Translations under genes and position numbers: made by a program
Notes under the pieces: generated by a model
What the model was told of the DNA's origin: nothing
Seen by the model: the letters and a program-made list of their open reading frames with translations, nothing else
Database searches by the model: none
In this document: piece by piece, positions 27,109 through 36,109 of the stretch
How the letters are laid out: each line of letters starts with the position of its first letter
Numbering within the stretch: the stretch's first letter is position 1
From: an uncultured Commensalibacter sp.
Lineage (GTDB): Bacteria > Pseudomonadota > Alphaproteobacteria > Acetobacterales > Acetobacteraceae
Assembly (NCBI GenBank): GCA_946699565.1
Contig: CAMPDW010000010.1
Location: 1 to 64,000, forward strand
Direction of reading: 5' to 3'
Length of the DNA stretch: 64,000 bases

Positions 27109-27984
27109 ATGGAGGAAACTCTGAAAAAACAATTGAAAAATAATAATCCCTCTCAAAGTAATCATATCCATCCATCAGCAATCATTTCTGCTACAGCTAA
27201 ATTGGGGTATGGAATATATATCGGACCTTGGTGTATTATAGGGGATGAGGTTGTTATTGAAGATGGTGTGCGTTTAATTTCCAATGTTATAGTTGAAGGT
27301 AAGACAGTATTAGGAAAAGATTCAGTTTATTATCCTTTTACTACTATAGGTTTAGCCCCTCAAGATTTAAAATATAAAGGGGAATCAACATCTTGTGTGA
27401 TTGGAGCCAGATCTATTGTTCGTGAACAAGTAACCATTCATCGTGGTACAGTTAATGGCAATGGTATCACACAAATAGGATCCGATTGTTTAATAATGGT
27501 TAATTCTCATATCGCTCATGACTGTTTTGTAGGGGATAGGGTTATTATTGTTAATAATGTTGTTCTTGGGGGACACGTTTTTATTGACAGTGATGCTCGA
27601 ATAATGGGATGTGCTGCTATTCATCAATTTGTAAGAATTGGAAAAGGTGCCTTGGTTGGGGGTGTAACAGGTGTAGAATCTGACGTTATTCCTTATGGCA
27701 GTGTAATTGGTAATCGTGCACGTTTAGTTGGAATGCACTGGGTATGGTTAAAAAGAAATGGTGTAAAAAGTGAAGAGTTACATATTTTAAGAAGTGTTTA
27801 TCGTTTTCTTTTTTTAAAAGATGTGGAGAACGAATATATTTTTGATGAAAGACTTAGGATAGTTAACGAAAAATATGGCCACATAACACGTGTTAAGGAA
27901 ATTCTTGACTTTATTCAAAATCCAAGCCGCAGAGGATTAGTAAAAGTTGGTCGTATGATAAATTCCTTTGACAATGAAGATTAA
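27109..27984 (+). CDS. lpxA: UDP-N-acetylglucosamine O-acyltransferase
   Basis: First step of lipid A synthesis. Beta-helix hexapeptide repeats from IHPSAIISATAKLGYGIYIG; catalytic region INSHIAHDC-type (VNSHIAHDCFVGDRVIIVNNVVLGGHV); family C-terminal helical part after residue 190. Start choice is not settled: the ATG at 27109 is preceded directly by AAGGGG with no spacer, whereas a GGAGG at 27111-27115 is spaced correctly only for the in-frame CTG at 27121; an upstream TTG at 27076 also keeps the frame open. The family starts close to the beta-helix, so all are possible. Confidence 0.93.
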   Translation: MEETLKKQLKNNNPSQSNHIHPSAIISATAKLGYGIYIGPWCIIGDEVVIEDGVRLISNVIVEGKTVLGKDSVYYPFTTIGLAPQDLKYKGESTSCVIGARSIVREQVTIHRGTVNGNGITQIGSDCLIMVNSHIAHDCFVGDRVIIVNNVVLGGHVFIDSDARIMGCAAIHQFVRIGKGALVGGVTGVESDVIPYGSVIGNRARLVGMHWVWLKRNGVKSEELHILRSVYRFLFLKDVENEYIFDERLRIVNEKYGHITRVKEILDFIQNPSRRGLVKVGRMINSFDNED

Positions 27985-27992
27985 TAAACTAA

Positions 27993-28856
27993 ATGGATAA
28001 CAGTAAAAAAAATCCAGTATTAGGTATTTTAGCAGGTGGGGGTCCCTTACCCGGACAAGTTGCAAAAGCTGCAAAAGAAAAAGGTTATTCGGTTTTTATT
28101 GTCGCATTTCAGGATTTTGCTGATCCTAATGTTATTTCTAGTTGGCCTCATAAAACGATAAGACTTGCAGCAGCTGGTCAAATTTTATCTGCATTACGCA
28201 AAAATAACTGCAAAGAAATAGTTTTAATTGGTCCAGTTAAGCGTCCATCTTGGATAGATTTACGACCAGATGCAGAAGGCATAAAAATTCTTGGAAAGTT
28301 AGGAAAGACTCTATTTGCGGGTGATGATGGTTTATTAGCCTCTCTTGTTCGTATTTTTAAAGAAGAAGGCTTTCAGGTAAAAGGTGCACATGAATTTCTT
28401 CAACCTGAATATGAGGGAATTTTAGGTAATGTTTTTCCTGATCAGCAAGCTTTAAAAGATATAGCCAAAGGTATAAAAATTAATCAAGCTTTGGGTAAAT
28501 TAGATATAGGACAAGCCTGTATTATTCAAAATGGTTTGGTCATAGCAGTTGAGGCTATGGAGGGAACGGATGCTATGTTAAAACGAGCAAAAGAATGCCA
28601 ACAAATAGGCTTGGGTGGAGTATTAGTGAAACAGGTTAAACCTAATCAAGAAAGAAATGCTGATATGCCAACTATTGGTTCTCAAACCGTATATAATGCT
28701 TATCAGTCAGGATTAAAAGGTATAGCTTTTGAAGCAGAAGGAACTTTATTAATACAAAAACAAGAAATGATTTCAATTGCAAATCAAAAAGGTTTATTTT
28801 TACTTAGTTATAATCCTGTAACTTTTAAACAAAAATACATAGATAGGGATAATTAA
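27993..28856 (+). CDS. lpxI: UDP-2,3-diacylglucosamine pyrophosphatase LpxI
   Basis: Alphaproteobacterial alternative to LpxH (formerly DUF1009), hydrolysing UDP-diacylglucosamine to lipid X and UMP. Seen: LGILAGGGPLPGQVAKAAKEKGY at the start, LIGPVKRPSW, and the C-terminal domain with GLVIAVEAMEGTDAMLKRA and VKQVKPNQERNADMPTIGSQTV (the typical K-Q-x-x-x-D-M-P-T-I-G signature). 287 residues. lpxB, which often follows, is not present here; gloA follows instead. Confidence 0.93.
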   Translation: MDNSKKNPVLGILAGGGPLPGQVAKAAKEKGYSVFIVAFQDFADPNVISSWPHKTIRLAAAGQILSALRKNNCKEIVLIGPVKRPSWIDLRPDAEGIKILGKLGKTLFAGDDGLLASLVRIFKEEGFQVKGAHEFLQPEYEGILGNVFPDQQALKDIAKGIKINQALGKLDIGQACIIQNGLVIAVEAMEGTDAMLKRAKECQQIGLGGVLVKQVKPNQERNADMPTIGSQTVYNAYQSGLKGIAFEAEGTLLIQKQEMISIANQKGLFLLSYNPVTFKQKYIDRDN

Positions 28857-29258
28857 ATGTCAATGTTTTTACATACGATGATCCGTGTTTTAGATTTAGA
28901 TAAATCCATTTATTTTTATAAATTACTTGGTCTTCATGAGATTCGTCGTAAAGAAGTTCCAGAAGGGAAATATACATTGGTTTATATGGGTTATAAAGAT
29001 AATAATCTGGGTGGTGCGGAAATAGAATTAACTTATAATTGGGGGTGCGAAGCACCTTATAATATTGGTACAGGATTTGGTCATCTAGCATTTGGTGTAG
29101 ATAATGTAACGCAACTTGTTGAAAAAGTAAGACAAGCTGGTGGTAGGGTAACACGTGAACCAGGCCCTGTTAAATTTGGTAAAACTTTTATTGCCTTTAT
29201 CGAAGACCCGGATGGTTATAAAATCGAATTAATTCAAAATAATAAAAATGGATTATAA
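28857..29258 (+). CDS. gloA: Lactoylglutathione lyase (glyoxalase I)
   Basis: Isomerises the hemithioacetal of methylglyoxal and glutathione. 133 residues, two vicinal-oxygen-chelate units. Seen: HTMIRVLDLDKSIYFYKLLGL with the first metal His at residue 6, TLVYMGY, GFGHLAFGVDNV (second His) and FIEDPDGYKIELIQ (last Glu). The ATG starts on the base after the lpxI stop codon, so the two are translationally close. It converges with and overlaps the end of the next gene by 6 bases. Confidence 0.95.
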   Translation: MSMFLHTMIRVLDLDKSIYFYKLLGLHEIRRKEVPEGKYTLVYMGYKDNNLGGAEIELTYNWGCEAPYNIGTGFGHLAFGVDNVTQLVEKVRQAGGRVTREPGPVKFGKTFIAFIEDPDGYKIELIQNNKNGL

Positions 29259-29660
29259 AGTATCATCTTTCGTGGAATTTAAATAATTCGACGTTTTTTC
29301 AATAGACGTTGCAATTGATTCTGCTGATTGAATGATTTTTTGATCGGCAGCTTTGTTAAGACTTATACGGTCTGCTTGTAACAAGGCAGGTGACAAAAGT
29401 CCTTTTACATCATGTCTAATCAATGAAAGCAAATAATTATGTTGATTTTTTAATTTTTTAATTTTTGTATTAAAATGATAAGTTATGATACAAAATGTTA
29501 TGAAAAATATTAAGCAAGCAATTAATAGAATTGCATTAATACTTACATGTTCGTGGTACAAAAAATATAAAATGAAGTAAATAATTATTCCCTCAATAAA
29601 ATAAGCCATATAATTAAGAAGATTTTTAAATGTATATATTTTATTTTTAAAAATTGTCAT
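29253..29660 (-). CDS. Membrane protein with histidine-kinase-like phosphoacceptor helix only
   Basis: 135 residues. Two membrane helices (about 17-36 and 40-61), a short basic linker (KIKKLKNQ), then SLIRHDVKGLLSPALLQADRI with His83 followed by Asp: the H-D/E-x-(R/K) pattern of a DHp phosphoacceptor helix. The rest is a second helix (KIIQSAESIATSIEKTSNYL). There is no ATP-binding (N/G box) kinase domain; the protein simply stops. It resembles short RHDxRGxLSPAxL proteins I know from acetic acid bacteria, of unknown function. It could be phosphorylated by another kinase or be a degenerate remnant. Confidence 0.6.
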   Translation of the reverse strand: MTIFKNKIYTFKNLLNYMAYFIEGIIIYFILYFLYHEHVSINAILLIACLIFFITFCIITYHFNTKIKKLKNQHNYLLSLIRHDVKGLLSPALLQADRISLNKAADQKIIQSAESIATSIEKTSNYLNSTKDDTL

Positions 29661-29747
29661 TTTGAAGAAATATATTTTGATAATAATAATTAAGAAAATT
29701 TATTTTTAAAAATATCATAAAAAAGATTTTATGGCTATGGAGTTTGA

Positions 29748-29776
29748 TTGACGATTTATTATATTCAGATTATAAA
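29748..29776 (+). promoter_or_regulatory. Sigma-70-type promoter of rpmH
   Basis: TTGACG (29748-29753), a 17-base spacer, then TATAAA (29771-29776). It lies about 90 bases upstream of the rpmH start and is the only strong match in the 204-base gap between the divergent genes. Confidence 0.6.
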
Positions 29777-29864
29777 CAAGCTTTTAAGATTATATTATTC
29801 TATTGATAAAAAGATTCAATTTAAGAATAACTTCATTTTTGTCATTCACTAAAGGAGAAATTTC

Positions 29865-29999
29865 GTGAAGCGTACCTATCAACCTTCCAAAATTGTTCGT
29901 AAACACCGTCACGGTTTCCGTGCACGTATGGCTACTGTTGGCGGTCGTAAGGTTATTTCAAGTCGTAGAGCAAAAGGACGTAAACGTTTATCTGCTTAA
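29865..29999 (+). CDS. rpmH: 50S ribosomal protein L34
   Basis: 44 residues: [20 protein letters not shown] and on to [16 protein letters not shown], the highly conserved L34 sequence. GTG start with AAAGGAG at ideal spacing. It heads the rpmH-rnpA-yidD-yidC block conserved in most bacteria and has its own promoter at 29748-29776. Confidence 0.98.
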   Translation: MKRTYQPSKIVRKHRHGFRARMATVGGRKVISSRRAKGRKRLSA

Positions 30000-30083
30000 T
30001 AGAAGATGATGTTTAAGACGGCTTCTTAAGTAATAAGGTCATAAAGGGTTCAATCAATTCAATCGGATATAAAACTTTTAAAC

Positions 30084-30413
30084 TTGAAAAAAAGAGTGCA
30101 ATTTTTAAATGTGGCTGCTCAAGGGATCAAAATTCCTACCTCTAGTCTTGTCTTACAATTATTAAATCGAAATGATAATTGTCCAGGAAGAATAGGGTTT
30201 ACTGTAACTAAAAAAGTAGGGAATGCAGTCATTCGAAATCGTATTAAAAGACGGTTGCGAGCCGTATCCTATCAAGTTGGAAAAGAAATATCCTTGCAAG
30301 GTATTGATCTAGTCTTGATTGGACGGAATAAAACTTTTTCTAAACCTTATCCTCTTATTATTAAAGATCTTAGCTATGCTTTAAAAAAAGCTGGTATGAA
30401 ATTTAATGAATAA
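30084..30413 (+). CDS. rnpA: Ribonuclease P protein component
   Basis: Protein subunit of RNase P for tRNA 5' processing. Seen: KKRVQFLNVAAQG (start region), GRIGFTVTKKVGNAVIRNRIKRRLRAV (the RNR motif that contacts RNA). The TTG at 30084 gives 109 residues but cuts into the conserved xLKKRxxFLxVAA start. The frame stays open to 30045, and AAAGGG at 30044-30048 is spaced for an ATT at 30057, so a non-standard start adding LLNLKKR is possible. The 3' end overlaps the yidD start by one base. Confidence 0.94.
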   Translation: MKKRVQFLNVAAQGIKIPTSSLVLQLLNRNDNCPGRIGFTVTKKVGNAVIRNRIKRRLRAVSYQVGKEISLQGIDLVLIGRNKTFSKPYPLIIKDLSYALKKAGMKFNE

Positions 30414-30637
30414 TGAAACAATTGCTTATCCGTCTCATTGATCTGTACCGACTGAGTATAAGTCCCTTTCTTGGGCATCATTGTCGTTTTAATCCAACTT
30501 GCAGTGATTATACACAAAAAGCTATTATGCAGCATGGTGTTTTAAAAGGTAGTTTACTCGGTATATGGCGGATTTTGCGATGTAATCCTTGGAATAAGGG
30601 AGGGAACGATCCTGTCCCTTCCAAATATAAGTTATGA
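30413..30637 (+). CDS. yidD: Membrane protein insertion efficiency factor YidD
   Basis: 74 residues with the family signature: LIRLIDLYRLSISPFLGHHCRFNPTCSDYTQKAI and GVLKGSLLGIWRILRCNPWNKGGNDPVP, including the three conserved cysteines. It assists YidC in membrane insertion. It begins in a TAATG junction with rnpA and is 37 bases ahead of yidC. Confidence 0.96.
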   Translation: MKQLLIRLIDLYRLSISPFLGHHCRFNPTCSDYTQKAIMQHGVLKGSLLGIWRILRCNPWNKGGNDPVPSKYKL

Positions 30638-30674
30638 TTTTTTTCTGAAAACAAAAATGATTGGCTGGCTTTGA

Positions 30675-32444
30675 ATGGATAATAAGCGCTTTTTCTTGGC
30701 GACTTTGCTTTCTCTTTTAATTCTTTTTGCATTTGAGTATTTTATGCCTCAACAACCCCCAGCGCATAAAAATATTCAACAGGCAACACACCAATTAAAA
30801 ACAGAACAGACACAGTCTAATACCCCTCATGAGTTACAAGCTGTTGCTAAGGTTGACGGTCCTGAGGTAAGAATTCCTTTTGAAGCAAATGCGGTTAAGG
30901 GGTCAATAAATCTTAGAGGTGCTGTTTTTGATGATTTAGTATTAAAAAATTATCATGAAACGGTTGATCCTAAATCATCTTTGGTTCGTGTTCTTGATAA
31001 AATAGGCAGTAAAAAACCAAATTATATTGAAACTGGTTGGTTTAATACTGATGGTGCACAAGTCAAATTTCCCGATTCTTCTTCAGTATGGAAAGCAGAC
31101 GAGGATAAGTTGATACCTGGTCATCCGTTGACTTTAACATGGGACAACGGGGAAGGCATTATTTTCCAAAAAATTATTTCACTTGATAAAGAATATCTTT
31201 TCCATATTGAGCAAAGAATTAAAAATGATTCAGATAAGCCCATTCATTTTGTTTTTTATGGACGGGTTAATCGTGGTTATACTCCTAAAGAAATCGGTGG
31301 TTATCTAATTCATGAAGGGCCATTGGGGATTATCAATGAACAACTTGAACAAAATTCCTACAAATACTTGCGTGAAAATTCCAAGGGTGAACACTATATA
31401 GCTTGGAGTCAAAACAGCAAAGGTGGATGGGCTGGCATTTCTGATAAATACTGGTTAAATGCGATTGTTCCACAGCAAGATAAAGATGTTTCAGTTCATT
31501 ATGGATTTGTTCCTGATGAACAAGCAGGCAATAATGCAAATTCAGAAAATCAAAAAGGGACTTATCAAGTAGGATTTACGTCGCAAAAAATTATCACTGT
31601 TGCTTCTGGGGAAATGGTTTCAACTGTTGGCAATGTCTTTTCTGGCGCAAAAGAACTTCATCTGTTAAATCGATATGCAAAAGAATATCACATTCCAGAT
31701 TTTCGCAAATCTGTTGATTTTGGATGGTTTTATTATTTAACTTATCCAATTTTTATTGTGTTGGATTGGTTAAATGGCTTATGGGGTAATTTTGGTCTTG
31801 CATTATTGACCTTCACTTTGATTGTAAAATTGGTTTTTTATCCTTTAGCTTCAAAGCAATTTCATTCAATGGGTAAGATGAAAGAATTACAGCCTAAAAT
31901 GAAAGAGATTCGTGAACGCTATAAAGGCGATCAGGCGCAAATGAATCAGCAAATGATGATTTTGTATAAAGAACAAGGGGTCAATCCAGCGAGTGGTTGT
32001 TTGCCGATGCTCATACAAATTCCAATTTTTTGGTGTTTGTATAAAGATCTATATGTCACGATCGAAATGCGACATGCTCCATTCTTTGGATGGATACATG
32101 ATTTGTCTGCACCGGATCCAACGAATATTCTTAATTTATTTGGTTTAATTCCTTTTGATCCTATTGTTATATCCCCATTATTACATATTGGTATTTGGCC
32201 GCTTGTTTTTGGTGCAACTATGTTTTTGCAACAAAAATTAAACCCCTCTGTTATTGATCCAGTTCAAAAAAGAATATTCCAGTTAATGCCAATTATTTTT
32301 ACGGTTGTTTTAGCTACTCAACCTGTTGGTTTGGTGATTTATTACAGCTGGAATAACTTATTAACAGCTATTCAGCAGATTGTAATTCAAAAACATATGG
32401 CAATTAAGGAAAAACAAACTGCTTCTAAAACAAAAAAAGGATAA
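30675..32444 (+). CDS. yidC: Membrane protein insertase YidC
   Basis: 589 residues. N-terminal helix (FFLATLLSLLILFAFEYF), large periplasmic domain (about residues 50-345), then the five-helix core: FGWFYYLTYPIFIVLDWLNGLWGNFGLALLTFTLIVKLVFYPLASKQFHSMGKMKELQPKM is the hallmark start of the 60KD_IMP domain (here cited in pieces of the helix 2 and coiled loop). It ends in a lysine-rich tail. It inserts membrane proteins alone or with SecYEG/SecDF, whose secD/secF lie at 60-62.7 kb. Confidence 0.97.
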   Translation: MDNKRFFLATLLSLLILFAFEYFMPQQPPAHKNIQQATHQLKTEQTQSNTPHELQAVAKVDGPEVRIPFEANAVKGSINLRGAVFDDLVLKNYHETVDPKSSLVRVLDKIGSKKPNYIETGWFNTDGAQVKFPDSSSVWKADEDKLIPGHPLTLTWDNGEGIIFQKIISLDKEYLFHIEQRIKNDSDKPIHFVFYGRVNRGYTPKEIGGYLIHEGPLGIINEQLEQNSYKYLRENSKGEHYIAWSQNSKGGWAGISDKYWLNAIVPQQDKDVSVHYGFVPDEQAGNNANSENQKGTYQVGFTSQKIITVASGEMVSTVGNVFSGAKELHLLNRYAKEYHIPDFRKSVDFGWFYYLTYPIFIVLDWLNGLWGNFGLALLTFTLIVKLVFYPLASKQFHSMGKMKELQPKMKEIRERYKGDQAQMNQQMMILYKEQGVNPASGCLPMLIQIPIFWCLYKDLYVTIEMRHAPFFGWIHDLSAPDPTNILNLFGLIPFDPIVISPLLHIGIWPLVFGATMFLQQKLNPSVIDPVQKRIFQLMPIIFTVVLATQPVGLVIYYSWNNLLTAIQQIVIQKHMAIKEKQTASKTKKG

Positions 32445-32450
32445 GTTGTC

Positions 32451-33110
32451 ATGGTATTAAAGGATAACTTATTCATCAATCAAAATAATGAAAATACCCA
32501 GTTCATGGAGGCTGGGCGGCTTCTTTTTGCAAAAGAAGCTAAATTTTTTTTTGGTGCTCAGCGTTTAAATCAATTAGAGCCTTCCTTATTACCTGAGGTG
32601 GCATTTGCTGGTCGTTCCAATGTTGGGAAATCTAGTTTAATTAATGCTTTAACGGGTCAAAAAATGTTGGCCAGAGCATCATCAAAACCCGGTCGAACAC
32701 AGCAATTAAATTTTTTTAATATCGGTGATCAACTTATTTTCGTTGATATGCCCGGTTACGGTTATGCCAAGGCTTCTAAATTTGTCAAAAAAGATTGGCA
32801 AAAAATGATGTTTAATTTTTTAAGGGGGAGACCATCGCTTTTACGTGTGATACTACTATTTGATGTACGAATTAAATTAAAAGAAACCGATCATCAGATA
32901 ATGGATTTGCTGGATAAAGCAGCTGTAACCTTTCAAATTGTGATGACAAAATGTGATGGATTAAATTCCAAACTATTGGCAGAAAAAGAAAAGGAAATTA
33001 TTACTTTAATTGAAAAGCACACAGCTGCTTATCCTTATATACGTTTTACAAGTAGTCAAAAAAATATTGGTATTGAAAAACTTCGGGCCGATTTGGTTCA
33101 ACTTATTTAA
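32451..33110 (+). CDS. engB: Ribosome biogenesis GTPase YihA/YsxC (EngB)
   Basis: 219 residues. G1 AGRSNVGKSSLINALTG near residue 52, G2-type KPGRTQQLNFF, G3 DMPGYGYA, G4 TKCDGL. The family helps large-subunit assembly. An N-terminal extension of about 25 residues is longer than in E. coli. It lies 6 bases after yidC, as in many alphaproteobacteria. Confidence 0.96.
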   Translation: MVLKDNLFINQNNENTQFMEAGRLLFAKEAKFFFGAQRLNQLEPSLLPEVAFAGRSNVGKSSLINALTGQKMLARASSKPGRTQQLNFFNIGDQLIFVDMPGYGYAKASKFVKKDWQKMMFNFLRGRPSLLRVILLFDVRIKLKETDHQIMDLLDKAAVTFQIVMTKCDGLNSKLLAEKEKEIITLIEKHTAAYPYIRFTSSQKNIGIEKLRADLVQLI

Positions 33111-33134
33111 AAAAATCATTAGGATTTCATTATT

Positions 33135-34067
33135 ATGGTTAGTCATAAATCGTTAGAATCAGTAAAAGAAGCCGCTCAAGAAGCACATCAACAAGCAAGA
33201 ATACTTGCCAGAGCTTTACCTTATTTACGACGCTATACGGGTGATACGGTTGTTATTAAGTATGGTGGTCATGCCATGGTTGATAATAATCTCTCAAATG
33301 ATTTCGGTCATGATATTGCACTTTTAAAACAGGTTGGCATTAATCCTGTTATTGTTCACGGAGGTGGACCACAAATTAATCATATGTTGAAACGTATGAA
33401 AATTGAATCTACTTTTATTGATGGTTTGCGTGTAACAAGTGAAGAAATCATTGATGTGATTGAAATGGTTTTGGCTGGAACTGTAAATAAGCAAGTAGCA
33501 ACTTTAATTAATCAAGCAGGTGCTTTGGCCGTAGGTATTTCTGGAAAAGATGGCGGTCTGATTGAAGCACATAAAATGACCAAACATGTTTGGGATGAAA
33601 AAGCTCAACGTGAAAAAAGTATTGATCTAGGTCTGGTTGGAGAACCTATAAATATTGATCCTCGTGTATTATATGCTTTGTCAGGTTCAGGATTAATTCC
33701 CGTTGTTGCACCTATTGGGATGGATAAACAAGGTCAAACCTATAATATTAATGCAGATATTGCAGCAGGGGCTATTGCTGGTGCAGTAAGAGCTTCACGT
33801 TTATTTATGTTAACCGATGTTCCAGGTGTTTTAGATAGAGATGGAAATCTTATTTCTGAATTAACAGAGGAAGAAGCACAAAATGCCATTGCATTAGGAG
33901 TTATTTCTGGCGGAATGATACCAAAAATCGAAACTTGTCTGGAGGCTGTAAAAGCTGGCGCTCAAGCAGCTGTTATCATGGATGGACGTGTTTCTCATGC
34001 CTGTTTATTAGAACTTTTTACAGAGGGTGGTTCAGGTACTTTAATTCGCTCAGCAAATTTTAAATAA
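33135..34067 (+). CDS. argB: Acetylglutamate kinase
   Basis: Second step of arginine synthesis. Amino-acid-kinase fold: VVIKYGGHAMVDN, PVIVHGGGPQIN, GLRVTSEEIIDVIEMVLAGTVNKQ and DVPGVLDRDGNLISELTEEEA, with C-terminal GGMIPKIETCLEAVKAG. The pattern is that of the cyclic pathway enzyme often inhibited by arginine. 310 residues. It is the first of argB-dapD-dapE. Confidence 0.97.
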   Translation: MVSHKSLESVKEAAQEAHQQARILARALPYLRRYTGDTVVIKYGGHAMVDNNLSNDFGHDIALLKQVGINPVIVHGGGPQINHMLKRMKIESTFIDGLRVTSEEIIDVIEMVLAGTVNKQVATLINQAGALAVGISGKDGGLIEAHKMTKHVWDEKAQREKSIDLGLVGEPINIDPRVLYALSGSGLIPVVAPIGMDKQGQTYNINADIAAGAIAGAVRASRLFMLTDVPGVLDRDGNLISELTEEEAQNAIALGVISGGMIPKIETCLEAVKAGAQAAVIMDGRVSHACLLELFTEGGSGTLIRSANFK

Positions 34068-34099
34068 ATAGAATGATAATTAAATAAAAGGATAATATA

Positions 34100-34948
34100 A
34101 TGATAGATACGATATCATTACAGAACAAAATTGAAAAACTTTGGGAAAATCGTACTCAGATTTCTTCTATAACACATGGCAATGTACGTGAAACTGTTGA
34201 TCAAGTTTTAAATTTACTTGATAAAGGAATTGTTAGGGTGGTAACACAAGATAATAACAAATGGACAATTCATGAATGGGTTAAAAAAGCAGTTTTATTA
34301 TCTTTTCATCTTTACGATAATTATAGTATGAAAAATGATGTTGGTTTTGCTGCGTATGATAAAGTATCGTTGAAATTTAGTAATTGGGGTAATGCTGATT
34401 TTTCAAAAGCAGGTTTTCGTGCTGTTCCAGGATCAATTGTGCGACGTTCTGCCTTTATTGCGCCCAATGTTGTATTAATGCCAAGTTTTATCAATGTGGG
34501 GGCATATGTTGACAGTGGAACAATGATTGATACTTGGGTAACCGTTGGAAGCTGTGCACAAATTGGTAAAAATTGCCATATTAGTGGTGGTGTAGGAATT
34601 GGTGGTGTTTTAGAGCCTTTACAGGCAGCTCCTGTTATAATTGAAGATGATTGTTTTATTGGTGCACGTTGTGAAGTAGCTGAGGGTGTAATTGTTGAAA
34701 AAGGTAGTGTTCTTTCAATGGGTGTTTTTCTTGGGGCATCAACAAAAATTATAGATCGTAATACAGGTGAGGTATTTATGGGACGTGTTCCAGCTTATTC
34801 TGTGGTTGTACCTGGAACTTTGCCGCCAAAAAAAGATTCCAGCGATAATGGAAATCCTTTACCAGGATTGGCTTGTGCGGTTATTATTAAACGGGTTGAT
34901 GATCGGACACGTTCAAAAACATCAATTAATGAATTATTAAGAAGTTGA
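34100..34948 (+). CDS. dapD: Tetrahydrodipicolinate N-succinyltransferase
   Basis: Adds succinyl to tetrahydrodipicolinate in the lysine/diaminopimelate pathway. 282 residues: helical N domain, then hexapeptide-repeat beta-helix with [48 protein letters not shown] and a C-terminal [11 protein letters not shown]. Directly followed by dapE, which acts two steps later. Confidence 0.97.
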   Translation: MIDTISLQNKIEKLWENRTQISSITHGNVRETVDQVLNLLDKGIVRVVTQDNNKWTIHEWVKKAVLLSFHLYDNYSMKNDVGFAAYDKVSLKFSNWGNADFSKAGFRAVPGSIVRRSAFIAPNVVLMPSFINVGAYVDSGTMIDTWVTVGSCAQIGKNCHISGGVGIGGVLEPLQAAPVIIEDDCFIGARCEVAEGVIVEKGSVLSMGVFLGASTKIIDRNTGEVFMGRVPAYSVVVPGTLPPKKDSSDNGNPLPGLACAVIIKRVDDRTRSKTSINELLRS

Positions 34949-34975
34949 TGAAATTTTTTATTAGTATAATTTGCC

Positions 34976-36109
34976 ATGAATGATCCAGTAACTTTATTAC
35001 AAGATTTAATTCGTTGTCCTTCTGTAACCCCTTATGATCTAGGTGCTCAAGATATATTAAAATCAAGATTAAAAAAAATTGATTTTGAAATTTTTGATTT
35101 GCCTTATGGTGAAGGTGATGAGAAAATTTTAAATTTTTATGCACGTTATGGATCTGGCTCCCCTCATTTTTGTTTTGCTGGTCATACTGATGTTGTACCA
35201 GCAGGAAATAAGGAATGGCAACATAATCCTTTTCAAGGAATTATGGAAGATAATATAATTTATGGGCGTGGTGCTTGTGATATGAAGGGGGGGATAGCTG
35301 CTTTTGTTGTTGCCGTTGAAAATTTTTTAAAAGAGTATAAAGATTTTTCTGGTTCTCTAAGTTTTTTAATTACGGGAGATGAAGAGGGTGCAGGGATAAA
35401 TGGTACTGTTAAAGTTCTCGAATGGATGAAAGATAATAATCACGTTCCGGATTTTTGTCTTGTTGGAGAACCAACATCAGTTCAAAATCTTGGTGATGTT
35501 ATCAAAATTGGCCGCCGTGGAAGTTTGAATGCTATCATCACGGTTGAAGGTGTTCAGGGGCATGTTGCCTATCCGTATCTTGCTGATAATCCAATTCATA
35601 AACTAATGAAAATTTTAACTTCTTTAGTTGAAACGCCTTTGGATCAAGGAAGTAAATGGTTTCAACCTTCATCTGTACAGATCACTTCATTTGATGTTAA
35701 CAACAAAGTTATGAATCTTATTCCTGCTACAGCTTCAGCACGTGTTAACATACGATTTAATTATTTACATACTGGAAATTCTTTAATAGGCTGGATAAAA
35801 ACGCAGTCCCATCGTATAGCAGAAAATTGTAAAATTGATACTATGATTTCCGGGGAAGCTTTTTTAACCAAGCCAGGGGATGGTGTGCAAGCTATAAATA
35901 AAGCTATTGAAACTATATGTAAAGTAAAAACACGTTTGGATACAGGAGGGGGGACATCTGATGCACGTTTTATTGCAAATTATTGCCCTGTAGCTGAATT
36001 TGGATTGGTTGGTCAGACGATGCACAAAGTTAATGAAGCAGTTCCTGTTGAAGATTTAAGAAAATTGAGTTCTGTTTATTTACAGTTATTGAAAAATTAT
36101 TTCCTATGA
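34976..36109 (+). CDS. dapE: Succinyl-diaminopimelate desuccinylase
   Basis: Zinc-dependent M20 deacylase. Seen: CFAGHTDVVPAG (first zinc His), YGRGACDMKGG (bridging Asp), TGDEEG (general base Glu), CLVGEPTS and a C-terminal metal His in GLVGQTMHKVNE. 377 residues, normal. Its last four bases overlap the next gene's ATG (ATGA). Confidence 0.96.
   Translation: MNDPVTLLQDLIRCPSVTPYDLGAQDILKSRLKKIDFEIFDLPYGEGDEKILNFYARYGSGSPHFCFAGHTDVVPAGNKEWQHNPFQGIMEDNIIYGRGACDMKGGIAAFVVAVENFLKEYKDFSGSLSFLITGDEEGAGINGTVKVLEWMKDNNHVPDFCLVGEPTSVQNLGDVIKIGRRGSLNAIITVEGVQGHVAYPYLADNPIHKLMKILTSLVETPLDQGSKWFQPSSVQITSFDVNNKVMNLIPATASARVNIRFNYLHTGNSLIGWIKTQSHRIAENCKIDTMISGEAFLTKPGDGVQAINKAIETICKVKTRLDTGGGTSDARFIANYCPVAEFGLVGQTMHKVNEAVPVEDLRKLSSVYLQLLKNYFL

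Noticed and set aside
29679-29697. Fur-like half-site GATAATAATAATTAAGAAA upstream of the orphan phosphoacceptor gene
   Set aside because: The left half matches the 7931 palindrome but the right half does not pair; in A/T-rich DNA this is expected by chance.
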